NCBI GenBank assembly: GCA_900540855.1
Contig: UQHK01000008.1
Coordinates: forward strand, 24,273 to 88,272
Source of the DNA: an uncultured Collinsella sp.
GTDB lineage: Bacteria > Actinomycetota > Coriobacteriia > Coriobacteriales > Coriobacteriaceae
Length of the DNA: 64,000 nt
Reading direction: 5' to 3'
Made by a program: the position numbers and the translations under genes. The notes below the pieces were generated by a model, which was not told where the DNA came from, ran no database searches, and worked only from the letters and a program-made list of their open reading frames with translations. This document shows positions 24,910 through 33,750 of this stretch, piece by piece. Positions within the stretch are counted from its first letter, which is position 1, and each line of letters opens with the position of its first letter.

Positions 24910-26073
24910 ATGCAGGCATCGCAGCGTCTCGACCGCTTTGGCGCGGAGGTCTTCGCCTCGCTCAACAACAAACTGCTTGCGCTGAAGGCTCAGGGCAAGA
25001 CCATTTACAACATGAGCGTGGGCACGCCCGACTTTAAGCCGTACGACCACGTGGTCGAGGCGCTCACGCAAGCGGCCCAGGACCCCGAGATGTGGAAGTA
25101 TGCCCTGCGCGACCTGCCCGAACTCAAGCAAGCCGTGTGCGATTACTATGAGCGCCGCTTTGGCGTTTCGGGCATTACGCCGTCTATGGTGCAGTCGTGC
25201 AACGGCACGCAGGAGGGCGTGGGCCATTTGGGCCTGGCCCTGCTCGATCCGGGTGACACCATTTTGGTTCCCGATCCGTGCTACCCGGTCTTTGAGGCGG
25301 GCGCCAAGATTGCCGATGCCAAGCTCGAGTACTATCCGTTGGTCGCCGAGCATAATTACCTGCCCTATGTGGCGGGCATCGATCCCGAGGTGGCCGATCG
25401 TGCCAAGTATATGATCGTGTCGTTGCCCGCCAACCCGGTCGGCTCGGTGGGCACGCCCGAGGTCTACGAGGAGATCATCGCTTTCGCCCGCGAGCACGAC
25501 CTGCTCATCGTCCATGACAACGCGTACTCCGACATCGTGTTCGACGGCGAGCCGGGCGGAAGCTTCTTGCAGTATCCTGGTGCGCTTGAGGTGGGCGTGG
25601 AGTTCTTCTCGCTTTCCAAGTCGTTTAACGTTACCGGTGCGCGTATCGGCTTTTTGGTCGGCCGCGAGGACGTGGTCTCTGCCTTTGCCAAGCTGCGCGG
25701 CCAGATCGACTTTGGTATGTTCTTCCCGATCCAGAAGGCTGCTATCGCCTGCCTGAACGGTCCGCGCGATGAGGTCGAGGCGCAGCGTCTGAAGTACCAG
25801 GAGCGCCGCGATGCCCTGTGCGACGGTCTTGAGGGCTTGGGCTGGGAGCGTCCCAACGCGCATGGCTCTATGTTTGTGTGGGCCAAGCTTCCCGGTGGTC
25901 GCACCGATTCCATGGCGTTTTGCGAGGAGCTTATGGAGAAGGCCGGCGTTGTGGTGACGCCGGGCGCGAGCTTTGGTCCTTCGGGTGAGGGGCATGTGCG
26001 CATGGCGCTGGTCCTGCCGCCCGATCAGATCGCTTTGGCTGTCGAGGCCATTCGCGAGGCGGGCCTGTATTAG
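24910..26073 (+). CDS. Class I/II PLP-dependent aminotransferase
   Basis: Fold-type I aminotransferase, 387 residues. SLSKSFNVTGARIGF near residue 236 holds the PLP lysine. The cofactor-binding SCNGTQEGVGHL, VSLPANPVGSVG and the Asp/Tyr in HDNAYSDIVF are present. The family includes aspartate, LL-diaminopimelate and N-acetyl-L,L-diaminopimelate (PatA-type) aminotransferases. Because the window encodes DapA, DapB, DapH and LysA but no dedicated DAP aminotransferase, this enzyme is a candidate for that step; that is inference from context. GAAAGGTGG precedes the ATG. Confidence 0.88.
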   Translation: MQASQRLDRFGAEVFASLNNKLLALKAQGKTIYNMSVGTPDFKPYDHVVEALTQAAQDPEMWKYALRDLPELKQAVCDYYERRFGVSGITPSMVQSCNGTQEGVGHLGLALLDPGDTILVPDPCYPVFEAGAKIADAKLEYYPLVAEHNYLPYVAGIDPEVADRAKYMIVSLPANPVGSVGTPEVYEEIIAFAREHDLLIVHDNAYSDIVFDGEPGGSFLQYPGALEVGVEFFSLSKSFNVTGARIGFLVGREDVVSAFAKLRGQIDFGMFFPIQKAAIACLNGPRDEVEAQRLKYQERRDALCDGLEGLGWERPNAHGSMFVWAKLPGGRTDSMAFCEELMEKAGVVVTPGASFGPSGEGHVRMALVLPPDQIALAVEAIREAGLY

Positions 26074-26216
26074 AAAGCTATTCCGCTCGTCAATAGCTCG
26101 AAACCGATTTCGTGCAGTTATTTTACGAATCCTGCAAACAATTTCGGTAAACGGTCGATTTTTGGCTGCGAATAGGAGCATAATCAAAGTCCCGATTGGA
26201 TGTATTGGGATTACGG

Positions 26217-26247
26217 CAAGCCGCTCGGGTCGTTCCCGGGCGGCTTG
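26217..26247 (+). terminator. Hairpin in the ldh leader
   Basis: CAAGCCGCTCGGG and CCCGGGCGGCTTG pair around TCGTT and are followed by TTTG. It sits 26 bases before the ldh start, so it either ends upstream transcription or attenuates ldh. Confidence 0.6.
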
Positions 26248-26273
26248 TTTGTGGAGAGAGATGGGAGTTTCTA

Positions 26274-27224
26274 ATGGTTAACGAGAAGAAGGTCGCTATT
26301 GTCGGCTGCGGTTTCGTTGGTTCGTCTTCGGCGTTCGCGCTGATGCAGAGTGGTCTGTTCTCCGAGATGGTCCTCATCGACGTGGACAAGAACCGCGCCG
26401 AGGGTGAGGCCCTGGATATCGCGCACGGCATGACGTTTGCCGAGCCGATGAAGATCTACGCCGGCGATTATTCCGATGTCGCCGACGCCGCCATGATCGT
26501 CGTCACCGCTGGCGCTGCCCAGAAGCCCGGTGAGACTCGCCTGGACCTGGTCAACAAGAACGTCAACATCTTTAAGTCCATCATTCCCGAAATTAAGAAG
26601 TCTGGCTTCGACGGCATTCTGCTCATTGTCTCCAACCCGGTCGATGTTCTGACCTATGCCGCCATCAAGATGTCCGGCCTGCCCGAGGGCCATGTCATCG
26701 GCTCCGGCACCGTGCTCGACACTGGCCGTCTGCAGCAGATGCTTGGTGCCCACGTCGAGGTTGACCCGCGCGATGTCCAGGCCTATGTCATGGGTGAGCA
26801 CGGCGACTCTGAGTTTGTCGCTTGGTCCAGCGCCCAGGTTGCCGGCGTGCCGCTGAACACTTTCTGCGAGCTTCACGGTCATCTGGAGCATGAGGCTGCC
26901 GAGAAGCGCATCGCCGAGGACGTCAAGAACTCCGCCTACACCATCATCGAGAAGAAGCACGCCACCTACTATGGCGTCGCCATGGCCGTCAAGCGCATCT
27001 GCACCGCCGTCATGCGCGATGAGCAGACCGTTCTGCCCGTCTCCTCGCTCATGGTGGGCGAGTATGGCCTGTCCGATCTTGCCATCTCCATGCCGACGGT
27101 CGTTGGCCGCGACGGCGTCGTCTGTCGCGTCCCCGTGCCGCTGAACGATGACGAGCAGCATGAGCTCACCGCCTCCGCCAAGGCCCTCAAGGACATCATC
27201 GACAGCGTCGACTTCTCCTGCTAA
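26274..27224 (+). CDS. ldh: L-lactate dehydrogenase
   Basis: Reduces pyruvate to L-lactate with NADH, the main fermentative redox sink. The 316-residue product has the Rossmann motif AIVGCGFVGSSSAF, the NAD-selecting aspartate in MVLIDVDKN, LIVSNPVDVLTY, and the catalytic histidine in MGEHGDSEFVAW (about residue 177). L-LDH rather than malate dehydrogenase is indicated by the GAAQKPGETR substrate loop. GGGAG precedes the ATG. Confidence 0.94.
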   Translation: MVNEKKVAIVGCGFVGSSSAFALMQSGLFSEMVLIDVDKNRAEGEALDIAHGMTFAEPMKIYAGDYSDVADAAMIVVTAGAAQKPGETRLDLVNKNVNIFKSIIPEIKKSGFDGILLIVSNPVDVLTYAAIKMSGLPEGHVIGSGTVLDTGRLQQMLGAHVEVDPRDVQAYVMGEHGDSEFVAWSSAQVAGVPLNTFCELHGHLEHEAAEKRIAEDVKNSAYTIIEKKHATYYGVAMAVKRICTAVMRDEQTVLPVSSLMVGEYGLSDLAISMPTVVGRDGVVCRVPVPLNDDEQHELTASAKALKDIIDSVDFSC

Positions 27225-27255
27225 ATCAAGCTCGCTAGAGCGAAAAGCTACAATG

Positions 27256-27291
27256 AAGGCGTCCGGGTCCACACGGCCCGGGCGCCTTTTT
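27256..27291 (+). terminator. Terminator after ldh
   Basis: AAGGCGTCCGGG pairs with CCCGGGCGCCTT (one mismatch/wobble) and ends in five T residues. Confidence 0.88.
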
Positions 27292-27346
27292 GGTGCAAAG
27301 TAACCTGACCCCAATGCACCATAGTTGCCCCAATGCACCATAGTTG
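27291..27346 (+). repeat. 31-bp palindromic repeat plus tandem 19-mer, left of the Mbeg1 gene
   Basis: TGGTGCA and TGCACCA (27291-27321) enclose AAGTAACCTGACCCCAA. The end of the unit then forms a tandem duplication of CCCCAATGCACCATAGTTG (27309-27327 and 27328-27346). The matching unit lies on the other side of the gene at 28523-28553. Confidence 0.75.
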
Positions 27347-27357
27347 ATGGGAGGGCC

Positions 27358-28518
27358 ATGTCGGATTCGCCTAATTTTTTAACCTATGCCCAGACGGCGT
27401 TTGATCCGTTTGAGGAGAGGCCGTTCTGCGCGGTGGATAGCCTGGTCTTTGCGTGGTTGTCCTATTTGCGTTTGCCGGGTGATATGGCGGAGCTGACGAA
27501 CTGGCAGGGCCTAGACGTACGCGAGCTGCTGCGTGCCGAGTGCTACCGGGACATGATTGACGACTTGTGGGACCCGGAGGGGAGCAAGGCCTTGCTGGAG
27601 GCCGTGGCAGCAAGTCCTCGCTACCGTGGCGTGCACGTTTGCGGCTATCGTGCCGTGAGCGATGTGGTGGCGACAGAGCAGTTTGCAGCCATGGCGTTCC
27701 GGTTTCCGGCGGGGTTTAGCTATCTTTCCTTCCGGGGGACCGACAGCACGATTGTGGGCTGGAAAGAGGACTTTAACATGGCGTTCCGGTATCCTGTGCC
27801 GGCCCAGGAATCCGCGGCGCGTTATGTGGACGAGGCGGCGGATGCGATTGACGGGCCGCTTTTGTGCGGAGGTCATTCCAAGGGTGGAAACCTTGCGGTG
27901 TACGGTGCGGCGATGTGCTCCGATGTCGCCCGTGCGCGAATCGAACAGGCGTATTCCCATGATGGTCCGGGTTTCGTCGAGGAGTTTCTGAACGGCAACG
28001 CCTTTGCCGATCTTTCCGGTCGAATCGACAAGACGCTACCTCGGTCGTCGATCTTTGGCATGATGTTCGAGACGCAGGAGGACTATGCCATCGTTGAGAG
28101 CACCGAGTTCAGCCTGCTGCAGCACAATCCCTTTAGCTGGGTGGTTGATGGTCGCGACTTCGTGTACTGTGAGCGCCTGTCCGCCGGTGCTCGATACGTT
28201 GATGGCTCCATTCGCGAGATGCTGCTTGCAGTTTCGCCTAGCGAGCGCGAGCGTTTTGTAGATGCGTTGTTCTCCGTGTTTGAGGCTACGGGTGCTGAGC
28301 GGTTTGCGGATATCGCTGGGAATCTGCGCGAGAGCCTGCCCGTGATGCTCCAGGCTGCGCAAGGGTTTGACAAGGATACGCGACGCTTTGTCTCGCAGAC
28401 CATCGTGGCAATTCTTAAGTGTGCGCTGCTGCCCAAACGTCCCGAGTTCAGCGTGCCTTCTAGTGGTAAGAGCCTGGCAGAACAGCTCGAGGTATGGCAG
28501 TCCGAGCTCCTGCGCTAG
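27358..28518 (+). CDS. Mbeg1-like (DUF2974) alpha/beta-hydrolase
   Basis: A 386-residue cytoplasmic protein of the Mbeg1-like/DUF2974 family. The nucleophile elbow is GGHSKGGNLAVYGA (about residue 176) with the serine in G-H-S-K-G. YLSFRGTDSTIVGWKEDFNM upstream resembles the lipase class 3 lid strand, and HDGPGF follows the elbow. The acid/His of the triad are probably in the ESTEFSLLQHNPFSW region. Substrate unknown. Flanked on both sides by the same 31-bp palindrome in the same orientation, which suggests past movement or repeat-mediated rearrangement. Confidence 0.82.
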   Translation: MSDSPNFLTYAQTAFDPFEERPFCAVDSLVFAWLSYLRLPGDMAELTNWQGLDVRELLRAECYRDMIDDLWDPEGSKALLEAVAASPRYRGVHVCGYRAVSDVVATEQFAAMAFRFPAGFSYLSFRGTDSTIVGWKEDFNMAFRYPVPAQESAARYVDEAADAIDGPLLCGGHSKGGNLAVYGAAMCSDVARARIEQAYSHDGPGFVEEFLNGNAFADLSGRIDKTLPRSSIFGMMFETQEDYAIVESTEFSLLQHNPFSWVVDGRDFVYCERLSAGARYVDGSIREMLLAVSPSERERFVDALFSVFEATGAERFADIAGNLRESLPVMLQAAQGFDKDTRRFVSQTIVAILKCALLPKRPEFSVPSSGKSLAEQLEVWQSELLR

Positions 28519-28522
28519 CCAT

Positions 28523-28553
28523 TGGTGCAAAGCAACCTGTCCCCGATGCACCA
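28523..28553 (+). repeat. 31-bp palindromic repeat, right of the Mbeg1 gene
   Basis: TGGTGCA and TGCACCA enclose AAGCAACCTGTCCCCGA. It differs at three positions from the copy at 27291-27321 and has the same orientation. Confidence 0.75.
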
Positions 28554-28629
28554 ATCTTCGATGCGCCTGGGGCGGGCTCGACCGCTATACTGGTTCGTGC
28601 TCAATTCAATCTAGAACGGAATGCCGTAT

Positions 28630-29634
28630 ATGAAAATCAATCATGCGATTCTGCATATCCTGGACTTTGACTCTGCCGTCAACGTTATGAGCCAGCGCGA
28701 GCTCGATATCGAGAGCCGTACCGTGCGCAACTTCGTGACCACGCATCTGCGCCGCGCACGTACCTCGGCCGACAATAAACGCGCCGCGTTTGCCGAGAAC
28801 TCTGCGTTTGGCGGCGAGCTCAAGGGCTATTTCTTTGGCGAGCGCGAGTTCGTAGACCTGTCGCAGCAGATTGCGGAGTTCATTTCCTCCGAGCTTACCA
28901 AGGCCGAAAAAGCCGAGTCCACCGATGTGCTCGTGGCCGACTTTGACGACGATGAGGATGCCCGCTGGTTTGCCGTGATGCTGCTGGGCTCCAAGCAGGC
29001 CTTTATGCACGAGGTGGGCCGCGAGGAGGGCGAGGTACGCAACGACATCGCGCGCCACTATGCTATCCTGCCGAATCCTTCCCAAAAGGTGCCAAGCTAT
29101 GCCATCGTGCGTGCGGGCACCATGGAGATCGGCTATGTGGACAAGAAGCGCAAGATTGCCGGCGAAGACCGCATGCTCATTCCCGACGGTCTGCTGCAGT
29201 GCGATACGGGCGTGTCGGGCAAGGAGGTCATCGACACCGTGACGCGCGTGGTCGAGGAAGTCGCCGAGGAGCACGGTGCCAATACGGCCGTAGCGCTCGC
29301 TAAGGTTAAGGCTGCCGTTGCCGAGAAGGTTGAGGATGACGAGGAGCTGCCGCCCTGGGATATCGTCGATGAGGTCTTTGAGGACGAGCCGGTCATCAAG
29401 GAGAGCGTACGCGCGGCGCTGACCGAAGAGAAGGTGCCCGAGCGTGTGCCCGTGGAGCGCAAGCAGGTCGAGCGTGCGGCCGTGCGCAACCACAAGATTC
29501 GTACCGATACGGGCATCGAGATCAGCTTTCCGGCCGAGATGGGCTCGAACTCCGAGTACATCGAGTTCGTCAACGAGCCCAACGGCCTCATTTCCATCGA
29601 GCTCAAAAACATCGGCAGCATCGAGAATAGATAA
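28630..29634 (+). CDS. Nucleoid-associated protein (NdpA/YejK family)
   Basis: A 334-residue NdpA-like DNA-associated protein. The opening MKINHAILHILDFDSAV is characteristic. The rest has the family pattern of an N-terminal alpha/beta domain, the YAILPNPSQKVPSYAIV region and a charged central part. Members bind the nucleoid; the mechanism is unclear. ATG at 28630 is preferred, with an in-frame ATG at 28621 as alternative; neither has a strong ribosome site. Confidence 0.8.
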   Translation: MKINHAILHILDFDSAVNVMSQRELDIESRTVRNFVTTHLRRARTSADNKRAAFAENSAFGGELKGYFFGEREFVDLSQQIAEFISSELTKAEKAESTDVLVADFDDDEDARWFAVMLLGSKQAFMHEVGREEGEVRNDIARHYAILPNPSQKVPSYAIVRAGTMEIGYVDKKRKIAGEDRMLIPDGLLQCDTGVSGKEVIDTVTRVVEEVAEEHGANTAVALAKVKAAVAEKVEDDEELPPWDIVDEVFEDEPVIKESVRAALTEEKVPERVPVERKQVERAAVRNHKIRTDTGIEISFPAEMGSNSEYIEFVNEPNGLISIELKNIGSIENR

Positions 29635-29660
29635 ACTGCGCTTGGACGCTGCAGAAAAAC

Positions 29661-29694
29661 AAAGGTCGAAACCCTTCGGGACTTCGGCCTTTTT
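29661..29694 (+). terminator. Terminator after the nucleoid-associated protein gene
   Basis: AAGGTCGAA and TTCGGCCTT (one G-U) pair around a CCCTTCGGG inner hairpin, followed by TTTTT. Confidence 0.85.
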
Positions 29695-29729
29695 GCTTGG
29701 AGCTGAATTGAGTTGCAGACTGAGCATAC

Positions 29730-29876
29730 GTCAGCGAAAACGCCCCTAGGCGAGCAAGGTGACGTGAAAGAGGAGGGAAGCGTACTTCGGTACGCGACCG
29801 ACGATTGAACGTCAGATTGCCGCTTAGGGGCGTTTGCAGCGTCGAGCCGTTACGCGGTTTGGTAAAACCGCGTAAC
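29730..29876 (-). repeat. 147-bp structured repeat, copy B
   Basis: Inverted copy, so its start is two bases after the dapH stop codon on the minus strand. It has the same 12-bp hairpin (29849-29876) and outer stem. The apical hairpin reads GCGTAC-CGAA-GTACGC on the minus strand and GCGTAC-TTCG-GTACGC on the plus strand. One outer-stem pair is A-C in minus-sense RNA and G-U in plus-sense RNA. Confidence 0.88.
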
Positions 29877-29878
29877 TT

Positions 29879-30598
29879 CTACAGCCGGCGTAAGCCTTCC
29901 TCGAGTCCGGTCTTGCTGTCGGTCTTCTCGTCGCGCATCTTGATGACGCGGGCGGGGACGCCGGCCACGACGGCACCAGCGGGGACGTCCTCGACGCACA
30001 CGGCGCCGGCGGCAACGACAGCGCCCTTGCCTACGTGCACGCCTTCCAGGACCACGGCGTTGGCGCCGATCATGACATCGTCCTCGATGATGACGGGCGT
30101 GGCGCTTGCGGGTTCAACGACGCCTGCCAACACGGTACCGGCGCCGATGTGGCAGTTCTTGCCCACGGTGGCGCGGCCGCCCAGCACGGCGCCCATGTCG
30201 ATCATGGAGCCCTCACCGATGACGGAGCCGATATTGATGATGGCACCCATCATGATGACGGCGCGATCGCCGATCTCGACGCGGTCACGGATGATCGCGC
30301 CCGGCTCGATGCGGGCGTTGATGCCCTTAAGGTCGAGCATGGGCACGGCGGAGTTGCGGCAATCGTTCTCCACATCGTAGTAATCGATGGAATCGGCATT
30401 GGCATCAAGGATGGCTTTGAGCTCATCCCAGTCACCAAAGACGGTCTTGCCACGACGACCGCCGTAGACGTGCGCATTGCCCCACTGGACCTTCATGCCG
30501 GGCTTCTCGCGCACGTACAGTTTGACGGGCGTCTTTTTGGGCGCGGTGGCGATGTAGTTGATAATCTCCTGGGCATCCATCTCGGCTGCATTGCTCAT
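29879..30598 (-). CDS. dapH: Tetrahydrodipicolinate N-acetyltransferase
   Basis: Acetylates 2,3,4,5-tetrahydrodipicolinate, committing to the acetylase branch of DAP/lysine synthesis. The 239-residue product matches DapH of Bacillus: an N-terminal DapH domain (MDAQEIINYI, TPVKLYV) followed by left-handed beta-helix hexapeptide repeats (about residues 95-215: RIEPGAIIRDRVEIGDRAVI and IIEDDVMIGANAVVLEGVHV). DapH, rather than the succinylating DapD, is indicated by the VVENDRRNSA-like DVENDCRNSAVPMLDLKG block. AAAGGAG precedes the ATG. It follows dapB after 39 bases in the same operon. Confidence 0.94.
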   Translation of the reverse strand: MSNAAEMDAQEIINYIATAPKKTPVKLYVREKPGMKVQWGNAHVYGGRRGKTVFGDWDELKAILDANADSIDYYDVENDCRNSAVPMLDLKGINARIEPGAIIRDRVEIGDRAVIMMGAIINIGSVIGEGSMIDMGAVLGGRATVGKNCHIGAGTVLAGVVEPASATPVIIEDDVMIGANAVVLEGVHVGKGAVVAAGAVCVEDVPAGAVVAGVPARVIKMRDEKTDSKTGLEEGLRRL

Positions 30599-30637
30599 TT
30601 GCTGTCTCTCCTTTGGGTGGATCCGGTTGATACCTGG

Positions 30638-31378
30638 TTAGGCAAACATGACCTGGTCGAACGTATAGAAGCCGTGCTCGCGGGTGACGAGCTTCTGCGC
30701 GGCTGCCAGGGCGCCGTTGACGAAGATCTGACGGCTTGTGGCGCGATGCGTGAGCGTGACTTCTTCGTCCTGGCCAAAGAAACTCACTTCGTGCACGCCG
30801 GCGACAGTGCCACCGCGCAGCGAGTGCATGCCGATCTCCTTGGGGTCGCGCGCTCCGCACATGCCCTCGCGGCCATAGACGGGGTGGTAGCCTGCCTCGG
30901 GCTCGGCCTCGACTACGGCGTCGAGCAGCAGCTTTGCAGTGCCGCTGGGGGCATCGACCTTTTGGTTATGGTGCGTCTCGACGATTTCGCAGTCAAAGCC
31001 GGGCAGCTCGCGTGTGGCCTGTGCTACCAGATGACGCAGGGCTGCGATACCGATGGAGTAATTGCCCGAGTGCATGACGCGGGTGTTCTGGCCCAGCTCA
31101 CGCAGACGGTCCATCTGCTCGGGGGTGTAGCCTGTGGTGCCGGAAACGAGTGCGGCGCCCGTGCGCTCGACATAGGAGACGACGGCATCGAAGGTCACGA
31201 CGTTCGAGAAGTCGATAATCACATCGGCAGCCGGTGCGTTTTCGAGCTCGCTCAAATCGAAGCCAATCTGGGCCACGATATCAAAAACGGGCTGACCGGC
31301 GGCGTCGACAATGCCCTCGGCGGTAGTGCGGATGAGCGAGCCCATGCGGCCCGTTCCCATAATGACGGTCTTAATCAA
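30638..31378 (-). CDS. dapB: 4-hydroxy-tetrahydrodipicolinate reductase
   Basis: Second committed step to DAP and lysine, NAD(P)H-dependent. The 246-residue enzyme has the nucleotide loop VIMGTGRMGSLI, DFSNVVTFDAVV, and the active site ETHHNQKVDAPSGTA (about residue 137) with the catalytic His-His and Lys. Its start overlaps the end of the lysA-dapA frame by eight bases, so translation is coupled. dapH follows. Confidence 0.95.
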   Translation of the reverse strand: MIKTVIMGTGRMGSLIRTTAEGIVDAAGQPVFDIVAQIGFDLSELENAPAADVIIDFSNVVTFDAVVSYVERTGAALVSGTTGYTPEQMDRLRELGQNTRVMHSGNYSIGIAALRHLVAQATRELPGFDCEIVETHHNQKVDAPSGTAKLLLDAVVEAEPEAGYHPVYGREGMCGARDPKEIGMHSLRGGTVAGVHEVSFFGQDEEVTLTHRATSRQIFVNGALAAAQKLVTREHGFYTFDQVMFA

Positions 31379-33680
31379 GCAGACCAGCTCCCTTCAGAGC
31401 ATTGGTAAGTGCGGAGCGCGTGTCGTCTGCCATGGGGCACAGCGGCATGCGGTAGTTTGCCTCGATCATACCCATCTGGGCGAGCGCTTCCTTAACGGGG
31501 ATGGGGTTGACCTCACTAAAAAGGGCGTTGATGAGCGGCTGACCGGCAATCTGGATATCGCGGGCGCGCTCCACGTCGCCGTCCAGATAGGCGCGGCACA
31601 TGTCGTGCACGAGCTGCGGCTGAACGTCGGCCCACACGCTGATGGTGCCCGAAGCGCCCAGGCTCATGAGCGGCACGGTGAGCGCGTCCTCGCCCGAGTA
31701 CATGCGGAAATCGTCGGACAGCAGGTGGGCGATCTTGGCCGCGCAGGCGACGTCGCCCGAGGCCTCCTTGATGCCCATGATGTTGGGGTGTGCGGCCAAG
31801 CGCTCTACGTTGTGCTCGCTGATACCGCAGCCACAGCGGCCGGGGATGTTGTACAGGATGCAGGGGATGTCCACGGCATCGGCGACGGTCTTAAAGTGCT
31901 GATAGATGCCCTCTTCATTGGACTTGTTGTAGTAGGGGGTGATGAGCAGCAGACCGTCGGCGCCTAGGCCCTGATAGGTGAGCGACTTGGTGAGCATGGT
32001 CTGCGTGGAGTTGGAGCCCGAGCCGGCGATGACGGGGACGCGTCCTGCAACATGCTTGACCACGGCGGCGACGACGGAGTTGTCCTCGTCGTCGGTCATC
32101 GTGGCACTCTCACCGGTGGTGCCCAGGGTGAGGATGGCGTCGGTGCCATTTTGCAAGTGGAAATCGATAAGGCGCTCGAGCGCGTCAAAGTCGACGCTGC
32201 CGTCCTTTTTAAACGGCGTGACAAGGGCGACGATTGAGCCCTCGAGGTTGCGGATATCCATGTTCTTCTCCTTCGCCTCCGCGATCTGGATGCGTTTGTT
32301 CCATTGAGCTGCGACTGCCAGACGCTCGTCTTGGGCGCGACGGCGGGCACTTTCGGCGCGCGACTTGGCCAGCAGCTCGCGGCCGCACGGCAGCACGTCA
32401 AGCGTGGCAAAGTAATCGCCCGGGCGCTCGGCGCGGCGGATGAGGTCGGCCGAGCCATCGGGGCGCAGCAGGACCTCGGCGGAGCGCAGCCGTCCGTTGT
32501 AGTTGTAGCCCATGGAATAGCCATGCGCGCCGGTATCGTGGATTACAAGCAGGTCACCCATGTCGATATGCGGCAGCTCGCGATCGATAGCGAACTTGTC
32601 GTTGTTCTCGCATAGGTTGCCCGTGATGTCATAGGTGTTCGTGACGGGCGCTGTGGCCTTGTCGGCGCCGCCCGGCTGACCCATCACCGTAATGTGGTGG
32701 TAGGCGCCATACATGGCAGGGCGAATCAAATCGACGGCGCTTGCATCGACACCGATATAGTCCTTGTAGATCTGCTTCTCGTGGATGGCCTTGGTGACCA
32801 GACAGCCGTAGGGGCCCATCATAAAGCGGCCCATCTCGGTGCAGATGGCCACATCGCCCATGCCGGCGGGAACCAGGATCTCGTCGTATGCCGCGTGTAC
32901 TCCCTCGCCGATGGCGTGAATGTCGTTCGCCTGCTGCTCGGGCAGATAGGGAATGCCGACGCCGCCGGACAGATTGATAAAGGCGACGTGTGCGCCGGTC
33001 TCGCGCTCCAGGCGTACGGCAAGCTCAAAGAGGATGCGCGCGAGCTTGGGGTAGTAGTCGTTGGTGACGGTGTTGCTGGCAAGGAATGCGTGGATGCCAA
33101 AGTCTTCGGCGCCCTTGGCCTTGAGTATGCGGAAGGCCTCGAAGAGCTGCTCGGTGGTCATGCCATATTTGGAGTCGCCTGGGTTGTCCATGATGCCGTT
33201 GGAGAGCTGAAACAGTCCGCCCGGATTAAAGCGGCAGCTGACCGTCTTGGGGATGGGCCCCGCAACACGCTCAAAGAACTCAATGTGGCTGATGTCGTCA
33301 AAGTTGACGATGGCACCCAGCTTGTCGGCGAGCTCAAAGTCGGCAGCCGGTGTGTCGTTGGACGAGAACATGATGTCGTGTCCCGTGATACCCAGCGAGC
33401 GGGCGATCATGAGCTCGGTATAGCTCGAGCAATCGCAGCCGCAGCCGTATTCGTTGAGAATGGAGATGAGCGCCGGGTTGGGGTTGGCCTTGACGGCAAA
33501 GTATTCCTTAAAGCCCGGGTTCCATGCAAAGGCGTCGCGCACTTCTTGCATGTTGCGGCGGATGCCCGCCTCGTCGTATAGATGAAACGGCGTGGGGAAC
33601 TGCTCGACGATATGCTCGAGTGTCTCCTTGTCCACAAACGGCTGCTTGGCCGCATATGCCTCGTTGGGGGTCAATGCCAT
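31371..33680 (-). CDS. lysA-dapA: In-frame lysA-dapA: diaminopimelate decarboxylase joined to dihydrodipicolinate synthase
   Basis: One 769-residue open frame covers two enzymes. Residues 1-430 are diaminopimelate decarboxylase: PLP lysine 64 in YFAVKANPNP, glycine loop NLSGGVGIPY, and CENNDKFAIDRELP near 375. Residues about 430-473 are a charged, helical linker with no stop codon. Residues 474-769 are dihydrodipicolinate synthase: LGTTGESATM, PYYNKSNEEG, YNIPGRCG and the Schiff-base lysine in GIKEASGD. AAGGAG lies seven bases before the internal ATG at 32261, so a separate 296-residue DapA can also be made. The order puts the last and first enzymes of the pathway together. A lysine riboswitch precedes it. 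Confidence 0.9.
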   Translation of the reverse strand: MALTPNEAYAAKQPFVDKETLEHIVEQFPTPFHLYDEAGIRRNMQEVRDAFAWNPGFKEYFAVKANPNPALISILNEYGCGCDCSSYTELMIARSLGITGHDIMFSSNDTPAADFELADKLGAIVNFDDISHIEFFERVAGPIPKTVSCRFNPGGLFQLSNGIMDNPGDSKYGMTTEQLFEAFRILKAKGAEDFGIHAFLASNTVTNDYYPKLARILFELAVRLERETGAHVAFINLSGGVGIPYLPEQQANDIHAIGEGVHAAYDEILVPAGMGDVAICTEMGRFMMGPYGCLVTKAIHEKQIYKDYIGVDASAVDLIRPAMYGAYHHITVMGQPGGADKATAPVTNTYDITGNLCENNDKFAIDRELPHIDMGDLLVIHDTGAHGYSMGYNYNGRLRSAEVLLRPDGSADLIRRAERPGDYFATLDVLPCGRELLAKSRAESARRRAQDERLAVAAQWNKRIQIAEAKEKNMDIRNLEGSIVALVTPFKKDGSVDFDALERLIDFHLQNGTDAILTLGTTGESATMTDDEDNSVVAAVVKHVAGRVPVIAGSGSNSTQTMLTKSLTYQGLGADGLLLITPYYNKSNEEGIYQHFKTVADAVDIPCILYNIPGRCGCGISEHNVERLAAHPNIMGIKEASGDVACAAKIAHLLSDDFRMYSGEDALTVPLMSLGASGTISVWADVQPQLVHDMCRAYLDGDVERARDIQIAGQPLINALFSEVNPIPVKEALAQMGMIEANYRMPLCPMADDTRSALTNALKGAGLLD

Positions 33681-33750
33681 GTCCCGTAAACCTCGCTATC
33701 CAGACGGCGCCATCTGCGCATCGAATCCGCATAGCGTGGACCCAATGTCC

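Noticed and set aside
29879..30598. DapD (succinyltransferase) assignment
   Set aside because: Length, N-terminal domain and the NSAVPMLDLKG block match DapH; DapD has a different N-terminal domain and is longer.
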